A stretch of 64,000 nucleotides of DNA from positions 62,001 to 126,000 of the forward strand of contig JAVBJT010000023.1 in assembly GCA_031546845.1 (NCBI GenBank), written 5' to 3'. Within the stretch, counting starts at the first letter, position 1, and the number at the start of each line of letters is the position of its first letter. Positions 17,237 to 25,044 of this stretch are shown one piece after another. The notes under the pieces are model-generated. The model did no database searches. It saw nothing but the letters and a program-made list of their open reading frames with translations, and had not been told where the DNA came from. Origin of the DNA: Azoarcus sp031546845. Its GTDB lineage: Bacteria > Pseudomonadota > Gammaproteobacteria > Burkholderiales > Rhodocyclaceae. The translations under genes were made by a program, and so were the position numbers.

Positions 17237-18061
17237 ATGATCCCCCTCAAAAAAGCATGTATTGCCGCCGGCCTGCTCGGCGCCACATTGGTCACCGCCT
17301 CCGCGCAAGCGGCGCTCGTTACCCAATGGAACTACACCGTCTCGTCGACATGGTCGGTTGGCGACACCGTCTTCAGCGCGGGCGGCGGCACCACGACCGA
17401 AACCCCCACCCTGCTCAGTTGGGGCGCGACTGGCGGCGATCACACCGACAACACCCAAAATACGGACAATTCCCGCAGCGGGCTGGAAATCACCAATTCC
17501 CCAGCGTTAGGCGTCGTCAACACCAACGGCGGCTTCGTTCCCACGAACACGGTGACGCATTACAACAATGCCTTGAGCAGTGCATTCGCCACCTTGCTAT
17601 CGGCAAAAATGACGGCCAACGTAAAGCTGTCGCCGGTTGTGCCGGGCATCGATCCGGACCCTGACGTCACCTATACGTTCGACATTCATTTCGCCGAAAC
17701 ACCGAACAGCGCCGGTAATTGTGTAACCGGCAGCGTGAGCGTGTGCGACGACATTTTCGTCATCGCCTTCAGCTCGCTCAATCAACCGTTCATGTACGAC
17801 GGCATAAATTATTTCATCAGCATCGCCGAAAGCACCAACAAGCTCACGTCGCTGCCGTCGGACGCATGCGCCGCCGCCGGCGCCGGCCCTGGTTGCATCG
17901 GTTTCATGACGCCAGAATCGGCGTTCACGCCCTCCATCTTCGCCTTCACCGTCACCACCGAGCGTGTCCGCACCACCCCGCTCCCCGAGCCCGGCATGCT
18001 GATTCTGCTTGCGGCGGGCCTTCTCGGTGCCGGGCTGGCACGCCGGCTCAACCGCGCCTGA
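17237..18061 (+). CDS. THxN-family PEP-CTERM sorting-signal protein
   Basis: The 274-residue secreted protein has a signal peptide (MIPLKKACIAAGLLGATLVTASAQA) and a C-terminal sorting signal PLPEPGMLILLAAGLL followed by the basic tail RRLNRA, the PEP-CTERM motif processed by exosortase. The core contains VTHYNNAL, matching the THxN motif that names this subfamily, and four cysteines in two pairs (NCVTGSVSVCDD and DACAAAGAGPGC). The role is probably surface- or matrix-associated in exopolysaccharide-producing cells. It is monocistronic, with a sigma-54-like promoter upstream and a hairpin terminator after the stop. No exosortase gene is in the window. Confidence 0.87.
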   Translation: MIPLKKACIAAGLLGATLVTASAQAALVTQWNYTVSSTWSVGDTVFSAGGGTTTETPTLLSWGATGGDHTDNTQNTDNSRSGLEITNSPALGVVNTNGGFVPTNTVTHYNNALSSAFATLLSAKMTANVKLSPVVPGIDPDPDVTYTFDIHFAETPNSAGNCVTGSVSVCDDIFVIAFSSLNQPFMYDGINYFISIAESTNKLTSLPSDACAAAGAGPGCIGFMTPESAFTPSIFAFTVTTERVRTTPLPEPGMLILLAAGLLGAGLARRLNRA

Positions 18062-18088
18062 ATCGAGAGGACTCGATGCCGGTGAAAC

Positions 18089-18112
18089 AAAAAGGGGCTT
18101 CGGCCCCTTTTT
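18089..18112. terminator. Bidirectional Rho-independent terminator
   Basis: A perfect stem AAAAAGGGGC / GCCCCTTTTT closes on a TTCG tetraloop. It has a T-run on one side and an A-run on the other, so it can end both the plus-strand PEP-CTERM gene and the minus-strand YdcF-like gene that stops at 18130. Confidence 0.9.
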
Positions 18113-18129
18113 GTTTGGGTAAGGCAGCC

Positions 18130-18921
18130 TCAGCGCGACAAACGATAAGCGAGCAGCCCGACCCATTCGTGCATGGCATACCACCCGGCATAGGCCGCCG
18201 ACTGATTTGGCAGCAACATCCATGCGGGCTGCTCGTCCGCGCCGTCCGTATGCCTGCCGCCACCGCCAAGCCAACCCGTCGGCGCGGGGACGACGCGCAG
18301 GCCAGCCAGCTCGAATGCCTCGCGCGTGCGCTTCATGTGCGCGGCATGCGTAACGAGCAAAACGGTATCGATACCGGCCGCTTTCAGCGTGGCCGCGGAA
18401 AACCGGGCGTTATCGCGGGTATCGAGCGAGGCGCTTTCGAGCCAGCGCACCGGCACCGCAAAATCGGTTTCCAGCGTCTCTCGCATCAACTCCGCTTCCG
18501 GTACATCTCCGGTTGGCGCGCCGCCGCTCACCAGAATGGGCAAACCGGTTTCCCTCGCCAGCCGGGCGCCATAGCGCAGCCGTTCCAGCGCCAGCCGGTT
18601 CACCGTTTCACCGCCGAACTCAGGCGCATAACCGCGCCTGCCCGCGCCGACGATAACAATCGCGCCGGCCTCGGCCGCCGCCCCTGGCGCGAGCGCCTCG
18701 GCCGGCTCCAGACCGCGCAGCATCCAGGCCACCCCCACCGGCGTGGTGAGCAACAACGTCAAGGCCACCCCGCCCCATGCCAGAACACGGCCAAGGCGCG
18801 GGCGGCGGCCGATGAACAACAGCCCTGCCACAGTGAGCAACAGCGGCAACGCCGGCGGCAGAATCAGGGCGGAAATCAGCTTTTTGAGCCAGAACAGGGT
18901 AAGCGCGAGATCAAAGTCCAT
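18130..18921 (-). CDS. YdcF-family (DUF218) membrane-anchored protein
   Basis: The 263-residue protein has two N-terminal membrane helices (LFWLKKLISALILPPALPLLLTVAGLLFIG and VLAWGGVALTLLLTTPVGVAWML). A DUF218 domain follows: AIVIVGAGRRGYAPEFGGETVNRLALERLRYGARLARETGLPILVSGG, then DTRDNARFSAATL and VLLVTHAAHMKRTREAFELAGLRVVPAPTG. The domain binds a nucleotide-like ligand in YdcF/SanA relatives, which affect envelope integrity. The start at 18921 gives the first helix directly; the frame extends to 19062 without support. Confidence 0.82.
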   Translation of the reverse strand: MDFDLALTLFWLKKLISALILPPALPLLLTVAGLLFIGRRPRLGRVLAWGGVALTLLLTTPVGVAWMLRGLEPAEALAPGAAAEAGAIVIVGAGRRGYAPEFGGETVNRLALERLRYGARLARETGLPILVSGGAPTGDVPEAELMRETLETDFAVPVRWLESASLDTRDNARFSAATLKAAGIDTVLLVTHAAHMKRTREAFELAGLRVVPAPTGWLGGGGRHTDGADEQPAWMLLPNQSAAYAGWYAMHEWVGLLAYRLSR

Positions 18922-19554
18922 CTGTGCGGGTCGGGAAGGTTTGTCGGTAGGAAATACGGCCCGTATTATCGGCACGATCGCGGGTCGGATATGGATTTTC
19001 GCCCATACCCGGCCGACGTTCCGGCATCGGACCCACGCGGAAAACGCATGGCTATAGTGCAATCGTTCACGCAGGCCATCAATAAACTCAATTTCCGCCC
19101 GCCAACACCGTTTACTGTCCCGTTGCCCATGATTTTCATACTCACCGGGACGGGAAAACCCATCGGTTTAGCGATATCACGATCAAGCGCATGAACGGCA
19201 AAAACCCGCTCGCATCCGATTATGCCGCCAGCCCAATGGGGCTGGCCTGGAAGAACGCCACGGTTCAAGGAAGCGCACGGAAAAACATCCGAGAAAACGC
19301 TTGCCGTTTTATTCACGGCCGGTATGGCGCCCGCGTTGAAATCCGCGCCGTTGCCGCAATAACCGGACGCCCGCCGGGTTATGATGGCATATGCTTTTTT
19401 GAAACCAGCGGAAATTTCGGCTTTATTATGAAAGCACGCATGAAAATTCTGCGTACTTTCGGCCAGGCGTCGATACCGCCGGCCGGTTCTGAAGTGCTGA
19501 CCGGCATTCAGCGGAATGCCGGCCGGATGTTGGCAAACGCGAGGTGAACAGGCC
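18922..19554. other. Intergenic stretch without a confident gene
   Basis: Open frames in both directions exist here (for example plus-strand 19191-19547 and minus-strand 18966-19694), but they lack ribosome binding sites, recognizable domains and coding-like composition, so I do not call them. A hairpin CCGGCATTC / GAATGCCGG sits at 19501-19522, just upstream of the DUF2802 gene. Confidence 0.5.
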
Positions 19555-20160
19555 ATGAGCATGCGCGGGCTGCTTTGGGTCATGATCGCGGCGCTGCTGC
19601 TGTACGGCGCGTGGCAAGGCTTGCGCGCGCTGATCGCTGGGCGCGCGACCAAGAACAATACCGCCGGCAAATCCGATGGCAGCGGGCGGAACAAATACGC
19701 CTATGCGAACGATGATGAAGCGGACGATAGCGACGAAACCGACGATAGTGACGGCTTCGATTACGCGCCCGCTGCGCTCTCCACATCCCCCTCCACACAG
19801 CCGCAGCCGCAACCCGCGCGCGCGGAGCCGGCGGAAAGCGACGTTTTCCGGCTTCAACTCGAAATCCAGCGCCTACGCCGCGAGGTAGAGGATATGCGCA
19901 CCGCGCTCGGCGACCATCAGGAAGAAATCGGCGCGCTGAACGACGAGATACGCGCACTGAACGGCGAGATGCGCACGCTGCGCGAGCAAACCGAAACAGC
20001 ATTCGCCGGCCAGGGCGCCGCGCCGCAGTACAGCGAGGCTCTGGTCTTCGCCCGGCGCGGCCTGGCCGCCGATGCAATCGCTGAACGTTGCGACATCAGT
20101 GTTGCCGAAGCAGAACTGGTGCGTGCGCTGGCCGCCCGCGGCGGCAAGGGCAGTGCATGA
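19555..20160 (+). CDS. DUF2802 domain protein
   Basis: The 201-residue protein has an N-terminal membrane anchor (MSMRGLLWVMIAALLLYGAWQGLRAL), an acidic low-complexity stretch around residues 55-70, a coiled-coil-like segment (QLEIQRLRREVEDMRTALGDHQEEIGALNDEIRALN), and a C-terminal DUF2802-type motif, SEALVFARRGLAADAIAERCDISVAEAELV. This last part resembles a small helix-turn-helix. In many betaproteobacteria this family sits near flagellar or envelope genes; here it is followed by a SPOR protein with an ATGA overlap and then fliW. Its function is not known. Confidence 0.78.
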   Translation: MSMRGLLWVMIAALLLYGAWQGLRALIAGRATKNNTAGKSDGSGRNKYAYANDDEADDSDETDDSDGFDYAPAALSTSPSTQPQPQPARAEPAESDVFRLQLEIQRLRREVEDMRTALGDHQEEIGALNDEIRALNGEMRTLREQTETAFAGQGAAPQYSEALVFARRGLAADAIAERCDISVAEAELVRALAARGGKGSA

Positions 20161-20666
20161 ACGCGGCGACAATCCAACCGTCGTCGCGGCGCAAGGAAGC
20201 GCTGATACGCGCGGCGGTTGCGATTGTGTTGGCGATGATGCTATTCACCGGGGTGCTCATCGCGGAGAGGAGCACGGAGAGGAACACCGCCGCCACGCCA
20301 CAAACCATGGCCGCGTCGGCTACGGTGATACCGGCCACGGCAATGTCGCGCGCACAGCCAGAGGGCGAACGGGCAGCCGAAACGCCAGCGCCAACCGTGA
20401 CCGACGGCTATATGCTGCAATTGGGCGTTTTCGGCAATCCGGCCAATGCCAACGCCTTGCAGGCCGAATTGGCGCGGCGCGGCCTGCCGGCCAGAATCGA
20501 AAGCCGGGTGGTGCTCGGCCCGTACCCGGACCGCGCCGCGGTCGAAACGGCGCAGGCCGACCTGCACCGCGAAGGACGACCAGAAAGTTTCATCGTGCCG
20601 CCACGCGGCGCGAAACAGGAACCCTCTCCCGCCACCACGGCGGGGGGCGGGCAAAAAGTTCATTAA
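20157..20666 (+). CDS. SPOR domain protein
   Basis: The start at 20157 overlaps the DUF2802 stop (ATGA), indicating translational coupling. The 169-residue product has an N-terminal membrane helix (AVAIVLAMMLFTGVLIA), a linker rich in Ala and Pro, and a C-terminal SPOR domain: GYMLQLGVFGNPANANALQAELARRGLPARIESRVVLGPYPDRAAVETAQADLHREG. SPOR domains bind denuded peptidoglycan glycan strands, often at the septum. The short size resembles small SPOR proteins rather than FtsN. Confidence 0.85.
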   Translation: MNAATIQPSSRRKEALIRAAVAIVLAMMLFTGVLIAERSTERNTAATPQTMAASATVIPATAMSRAQPEGERAAETPAPTVTDGYMLQLGVFGNPANANALQAELARRGLPARIESRVVLGPYPDRAAVETAQADLHREGRPESFIVPPRGAKQEPSPATTAGGGQKVH

Positions 20667-20681
20667 CACGGAGAACGCAGA

Positions 20682-21128
20682 ATGAAAATCGAAAGTCCGG
20701 TATTTGGCAGCATGGAAGTGTCCGACGACAAAGTGATCGAATTCCCCGGCGGTTTGCCCGGCTTCGAGTCATGCCGCCGCTTCGTGCTGGTCCACGAGGA
20801 GAATTCGGCTGCCGGCGTGTTCAGACTGCAAAGCGCGGACGATACAGCCATCGCCTTTTCCATCGCGGGACCGGAACAGCTCGGCATTACTTATGAGTTT
20901 CCGCTGACCGACGAGGAAGTGGCGACGCTCAAGCTGACGCGCCCGGAAGATGCGTTGGTTGCCGTCATCGTGCGCAAGGACGATGCCGACGACAACGGCT
21001 CACCGGCCAGCGCCGGCCTGCGCGCCAATTTCATGGCACCGCTAGTGTTCAACGTCAGCGCGCGGCGCGGCTTGCAGAAGGTGATCGACAAGCTCGGCTG
21101 CGAGATCATTCTGCGCGCTCAAAGCTGA
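20682..21128 (+). CDS. fliW: Flagellar assembly factor FliW
   Basis: FliW binds flagellin in the cytoplasm and, in species with CsrA, sequesters CsrA to couple flagellin synthesis to its export. The 148-residue protein shows the family segments KVIEFPGGLPGFESCRRFVLV, FRLQSADDTAIAFSI and LRANFMAPLVFNVSARRGLQKV. It starts 15 bases after the SPOR gene and ends before a strong terminator. No other flagellar gene is in the window, so its partners lie elsewhere. Confidence 0.93.
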   Translation: MKIESPVFGSMEVSDDKVIEFPGGLPGFESCRRFVLVHEENSAAGVFRLQSADDTAIAFSIAGPEQLGITYEFPLTDEEVATLKLTRPEDALVAVIVRKDDADDNGSPASAGLRANFMAPLVFNVSARRGLQKVIDKLGCEIILRAQS

Positions 21129-21150
21129 AACGCCGCGCATGAAAAGATAA

Positions 21151-21201
21151 GCCCCCGCCGCCGGCTCACTCGTCCGGCAGGCGGCGGGGTCGCTTTTTTT
21201 T
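21151..21201 (+). terminator. Rho-independent terminator after fliW
   Basis: A GC-rich stem CCCCGCCGCC / GGCGGCGGGG with a loop of about 18 bases is followed by a run of eight T residues (21193-21200). It lies 23 bases after the fliW stop and closes the DUF2802-SPOR-fliW unit. Confidence 0.88.
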
Positions 21202-21402
21202 GCCGTTTTCATAAGCTATCTTTTAAAACCGCTCCCTTACCCTGGGCGGATCGAGACACCGTTTCCGCGTTGCTCCCGCCATCGCCCATCGACCCGGCAC
21301 GCGCCTTGCCCTGTGCCCCGCTGCCCAAACACCCGTCCCCGCTCCGCGTTGCGGCTTAAAATGGCACCCTCTTCAGCGCCACTCTGACAAAAGGATCGCC
21401 CC

Positions 21403-21783
21403 ATGAGCCGCAGCATTGTTTCCACCCCGAACGCCCCCGCCGCCATCGGCACCTATTCGCAGGCGGTCAAAGCCGGCAACACCGTCTACCTCTCCGGCCA
21501 GATCGGCCTCGATCCGGCCACGATGCAACTCGTCGACGGCTTCGAGGCGCAGACGGTGCGGGTGTTCGAGAACCTGCGCGCGGTGGCCGAAGCCGCTGGC
21601 GGCTCGCTCGCCGACGCGGTCAAGCTCACTATTTACCTCACCGATCTGGCCAATTTCGCCAAGGTGAATGAAGTCATGGCGCGCTATTTCACCGAGCCGT
21701 ATCCGGCCCGCGCCGCCGTCGGCGTCAAGGAACTGCCACGCGGCGCGGTCGTGGAGGCCGACGCCGTGCTCGTGCTCGGCTGA
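21403..21783 (+). CDS. ridA: RidA family reactive-intermediate deaminase
   Basis: This 126-residue Rid/YER057c/UK114 protein hydrolyses reactive enamine/imine intermediates made by PLP enzymes. Motifs are TPNAPAAIGTYSQAVKAGNTVYLSGQIGLDPATMQLVDG, VFENLRAVAEAAGGSLADAVKLTIYLTDLANFAKVNEV and YPARAAVGVKELPRGAVVEADAVLVL. The segment with the conserved Arg (YPARAAVGV) is intact. Length and start are canonical, with AAAAGGA 7 bases upstream of ATG. It sits 39 bases before recG, an association seen in other betaproteobacteria. Confidence 0.94.
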   Translation: MSRSIVSTPNAPAAIGTYSQAVKAGNTVYLSGQIGLDPATMQLVDGFEAQTVRVFENLRAVAEAAGGSLADAVKLTIYLTDLANFAKVNEVMARYFTEPYPARAAVGVKELPRGAVVEADAVLVLG

Positions 21784-21822
21784 AACCCGCTTTTCCGCCC
21801 GCATTTTTCTCCGCCGCTATCC

Positions 21823-23913
21823 GTGTCCGCCCGCGACGACACCGCCGTTTCGCCGCGCGCCGCGCGCGGCTGGACCGGTGTGAGTACACAACTGGCCGCG
21901 CGACTGGCGAAGCTGGATATTCACGGCCCGCGCGACCTCATCCTGCACCTGCCGCTGCGCTACGAGGACGAAACCCGGCTGACGCCCATTGCCGCCGCGC
22001 GCGCCGGTTTTCCGGCGCAGATCGAAGGCGAGGTCGTGTCCTGCGAGATCGCGCCGCGCCCGCGCCGCCAGCTTGTCGCGCGTATCCGTGATGCCTCCGG
22101 CATCCTGGTGGCGCGCTGGCTGCATTTTTACCCGTCGCAGCAAAAACAGCTTGAGCCGGGCCGCCGCGTGCGCCTGTTCGGTGAAGTGCGTGGCGGTTTT
22201 TTCGGCGATGAAATGGTGCACCCCAGGGTCAAGCCGGTCGCCAGCGGCGAAGGCTTGCCCGAGGCACTGACGCCGGTCTACCCGACCACCGCCGGCCTGG
22301 GCCAGGCAACGCTGCGAAAACTGATCGGCCACGCGCTGGAAAGCGAGGCGCTGGACGAATTGCTGCCGACGGCGAAATGCGCCGCGCTCGGCCTGCCGGG
22401 CTTCGCCGAAGCCCTTCTGACGCTGCACCACCCTCCCCCGGATGCCGACGCGGCGGCGCTGGAAAACCGCGACCACCCGGCGTGGCGGCGAATTCAGTTC
22501 GAGGAATTGCTGGTGCAGCAGTTGTGCCTGCGCCGCGCCTACAACGCCCGCCGCGCGCGCGGCGCGGTGCCACTGACACCGCAGCGGCGGCTGACCGCGG
22601 CCCTGACCGCCGCGCTGCCCTTCCGCCTCACCGGCGCGCAGGCGCGGGCGGTAGAGGAAATCGCCGCCGATCTGGCCTGCGCGCACCCGATGCAGCGCCT
22701 GCTGCAAGGCGACGTCGGTAGCGGCAAAACTATCGTCGCCGCGCTGGCAATGCTGCAAGCGGCGGAAAACGGCTGGCAGGCGGCGCTGATGGCGCCCACC
22801 GAAATTCTCGCCGAGCAGCATTACCGCAAGCTCGCCGCATGGCTGGCGCCGCTCGGGCTGGAAGTCGCATGGCTATCGGGCAGCCGGAAAAAGCGCGAGC
22901 GCGAAGCGGAACTGGCGCGCCTTGCCACCGGCGAAGTGCTGCTCGCGGTCGGCACCCACGCACTCGTCGAAGACCCGGTAACGCTACCCCGGCTCGCGCT
23001 CGCCATCGTCGACGAGCAGCACCGTTTCGGCGTGCGCCAACGCCTCGCCCTGCGCGAAAAGGGCGGGCAGACCCATACCGGCGAGGAACTGCGCCCGCAC
23101 ATGCTGATGATGTCGGCCACGCCGATTCCACGCACGCTGGCAATGACGCACTACGCCGATCTCGACGTTTCGGTGCTCGACGAACTGCCGCCCGGGCGCA
23201 CGCCCATCCTCACCAAGCTCGCCGCCGAGACGCGCCGCGACGAAGTGGTCGGCCGCGTGCGCGCAGCCTGCCTCGAAGGCCGGCAGGCTTACTGGGTCTG
23301 CCCGCTGATCGAGGAATCCGAAACGCTGCAGTTGAAAACCGCCATCGAAACCTTCGAGGCGCTTGCCGCCGCGCTGCCCGAACTGCGCGTGGGCCTCGTG
23401 CATGGCCGCCTGAAGGCGGCGGAAAAATCGGCGACGATGGCCGCCTTCATTGCTGGCGAACTGCACGTGCTGGTCGCCACCACGGTAATCGAAGTCGGTG
23501 TGGACGTGCCCAACGCCAGCCTGATGGTGATCGAGCACGCCGAGCGCTTCGGCCTCGCCCAACTGCACCAGCTACGCGGCCGTGTCGGGCGCGGCGCGGC
23601 CGCTTCCGCCTGCATCCTGCTCTACGCCCACCCCTTGTCGGAAGCCGGGCGGGCGCGGCTGAAAGTCATCTTCGAGCACAGCGACGGCTTTGCCATCGCG
23701 CGCGAAGATTTGCGCATCCGCGGCCCTGGCGAATTCGTCGGCGCGCGCCAGAGCGGCCTGCCGCTGCTGCGCTACGCCGATCTGGAACGCGAGGCCGCGC
23801 TGATCGAACCCGCCCGCGCGCTGGCTGAGCACATGCTGACCGGATCGCCCGCCGCCGCCGACCACCTCATGGCGCGCTGGCTGAGCGGGCGCGAAGCCTT
23901 GCTGCGCGCCTGA
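21823..23913 (+). CDS. recG: ATP-dependent DNA helicase RecG
   Basis: RecG remodels stalled replication forks and Holliday junctions. The protein of 696 residues starts at GTG 21823 and has the wedge (OB-fold) domain in the N-terminal third. The helicase motifs follow: QGDVGSGKTIVAALAML (Walker A), LAIVDEQHRFGVRQR (DEQH), MLMMSATPIPRTLAM, VYWVCPLIEESE-like segments, VLVATTVIEVGVDVPNAS and QLHQLRGRVGRGAAASACILLY. The C-terminal IRGPGEFVGARQSGLP block is also typical. Length is normal for the family. Confidence 0.96.
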   Translation: MSARDDTAVSPRAARGWTGVSTQLAARLAKLDIHGPRDLILHLPLRYEDETRLTPIAAARAGFPAQIEGEVVSCEIAPRPRRQLVARIRDASGILVARWLHFYPSQQKQLEPGRRVRLFGEVRGGFFGDEMVHPRVKPVASGEGLPEALTPVYPTTAGLGQATLRKLIGHALESEALDELLPTAKCAALGLPGFAEALLTLHHPPPDADAAALENRDHPAWRRIQFEELLVQQLCLRRAYNARRARGAVPLTPQRRLTAALTAALPFRLTGAQARAVEEIAADLACAHPMQRLLQGDVGSGKTIVAALAMLQAAENGWQAALMAPTEILAEQHYRKLAAWLAPLGLEVAWLSGSRKKREREAELARLATGEVLLAVGTHALVEDPVTLPRLALAIVDEQHRFGVRQRLALREKGGQTHTGEELRPHMLMMSATPIPRTLAMTHYADLDVSVLDELPPGRTPILTKLAAETRRDEVVGRVRAACLEGRQAYWVCPLIEESETLQLKTAIETFEALAAALPELRVGLVHGRLKAAEKSATMAAFIAGELHVLVATTVIEVGVDVPNASLMVIEHAERFGLAQLHQLRGRVGRGAAASACILLYAHPLSEAGRARLKVIFEHSDGFAIAREDLRIRGPGEFVGARQSGLPLLRYADLEREAALIEPARALAEHMLTGSPAAADHLMARWLSGREALLRA

Positions 23914-23930
23914 CGCAGCCGGCACCTCCC

Positions 23931-24230
23931 ATGAAAAGCATCGGCACCCCACGCCAATATGCTTGCTTCAAATGCCGCAAAAGCTTCAAGCGCCCGCGCT
24001 TCGGCGCCAGCCACGACCGTTTCATGACAGCGGCCCAGCAGACCGGTCAGTTGAAGGAAGCGGCCATGTTCGAAGCGCAACGCGAATACAAATGCCCCGA
24101 TTGCGGCGGTCCGAGCCACTTCATGGGTCAGGATTTCAAGGCGCCGAAACACGTGGATGTAAAAGCCTGGGAAGCAGTTCAGGCATTCATCGAAGCCGGT
24201 AAGACCTATTACCGCAATCGCGGCGGATGA
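23931..24230 (+). CDS. Small zinc-ribbon-like protein
   Basis: The 99-residue protein has two CxxC knuckles, ACFKCRKSF near the N-terminus and YKCPDCGGPSHFMGQDF near the middle, so it probably binds one zinc ion as a treble-clef or ribbon. Between them lie basic residues (KRPRFGASHDR). I do not recognise the family name, and a nucleic-acid-binding role is only a guess. It starts 17 bases after the recG stop on the same strand. Confidence 0.7.
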   Translation: MKSIGTPRQYACFKCRKSFKRPRFGASHDRFMTAAQQTGQLKEAAMFEAQREYKCPDCGGPSHFMGQDFKAPKHVDVKAWEAVQAFIEAGKTYYRNRGG

Positions 24231-24281
24231 GCGGTGGCGGTTGGAAGATTTCAGCCCGTAACGTCCACCTCCACCCTCACG

Positions 24282-25037
24282 CTACAGAGTCAATACCCCC
24301 CCCGGCAAGGCGCCCGTGCCTTCCAGGCAACTGACGGTGGGGAGCAACTCAAGCCCGGTGGCGGCCTTGAGCGCGCGGGCGCGTTCGCGCAGTTCGCGCG
24401 ACGACAGCTCGATCCTCTCGCCAGCCGCGCCGAAGGCGACGACGTTGCCGCTGTCGCACGAGGGAAAGGCGATGGCGCGGCCGTCGAAGGCAGTGAAGAT
24501 GCGCTCCACGCTCGCTTTGTAGCCCCGCGAGCGGCCAAACAGATTGGTCGACAACAGCCCGCGCTCACTAAGCCGGACGCTCGCCGCCTGATAGAAGGGC
24601 AAGGTATCGAGCGCGCCGGCGCGAGCGTTGCGGTCGTAGCCATCGACCAGGATGCAATCGTACTGTTCGCCCTTTTCCAACACGTACCACGCACCGTCGC
24701 CAATGTGGATGGAAAGGCGTTCGTCTTCCGGCGGCAAGTGGAAGAACTGGCGCGCGGCGGCAACCACGGCCGGTTCGATTTCAACCACACGAATGCGCGT
24801 CCACGGGCAGTGGTGGTACAAAAAACGCACCAGCGAGGCCGCGCCCAGGCCGATAACAAGCGCATTGCGCGGCCATGGATTGGCATCGCGCAGCAACAGC
24901 CCGGCCATCATCTCCCGCGTGTAGGCCAGTTCCAGCACGTTGGGCGTGCGCAGGCGCATCGCGCCCTGGATCCATTCGGAGCCGAAGTGCAAAAAACGCA
25001 CGCCGCCCATTTCAGCGATATCGATCGGTGTAGTCAT
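24282..25037 (-). CDS. Spermidine synthase-like (polyamine aminopropyltransferase fold) protein
   Basis: The 251-residue protein has the Rossmann methyltransferase fold of spermidine synthases: NVLELAYTREMMAGLLL, NALVIGLGAASLVRFLYHHCPWTRIRVVEIEPAVVAAARQFF (the loop binding the decarboxylated SAM and the acidic strand), IHIGDGAWYVL, and YDCILVDGYDRNA, where the conserved D-x-Y-D catalytic region sits. It lacks the N-terminal beta-strand domain of full-length SpeE, so it belongs to the short relatives whose substrate is often unknown. It lies 7 bases downstream of the mutS stop, on the same strand, and may be co-transcribed. Confidence 0.78.
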   Translation of the reverse strand: MTTPIDIAEMGGVRFLHFGSEWIQGAMRLRTPNVLELAYTREMMAGLLLRDANPWPRNALVIGLGAASLVRFLYHHCPWTRIRVVEIEPAVVAAARQFFHLPPEDERLSIHIGDGAWYVLEKGEQYDCILVDGYDRNARAGALDTLPFYQAASVRLSERGLLSTNLFGRSRGYKASVERIFTAFDGRAIAFPSCDSGNVVAFGAAGERIELSSRELRERARALKAATGLELLPTVSCLEGTGALPGGVLTL

Positions 25038-25044
25038 AGTATTG

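Noticed and set aside
19191..19547. 118-codon plus-strand frame
   Set aside because: No ribosome binding site, no domain, and composition not distinct from random high-GC sequence.
18966..19694. 242-codon minus-strand frame upstream of the YdcF-like gene
   Set aside because: It overlaps the DUF2802 gene on the other strand, lacks a domain and has poor coding character.
20682..21128. A flagellar gene cluster around fliW
   Set aside because: Neighbours are DUF2802, SPOR, ridA and recG; no other flagellar gene or csrA is present.
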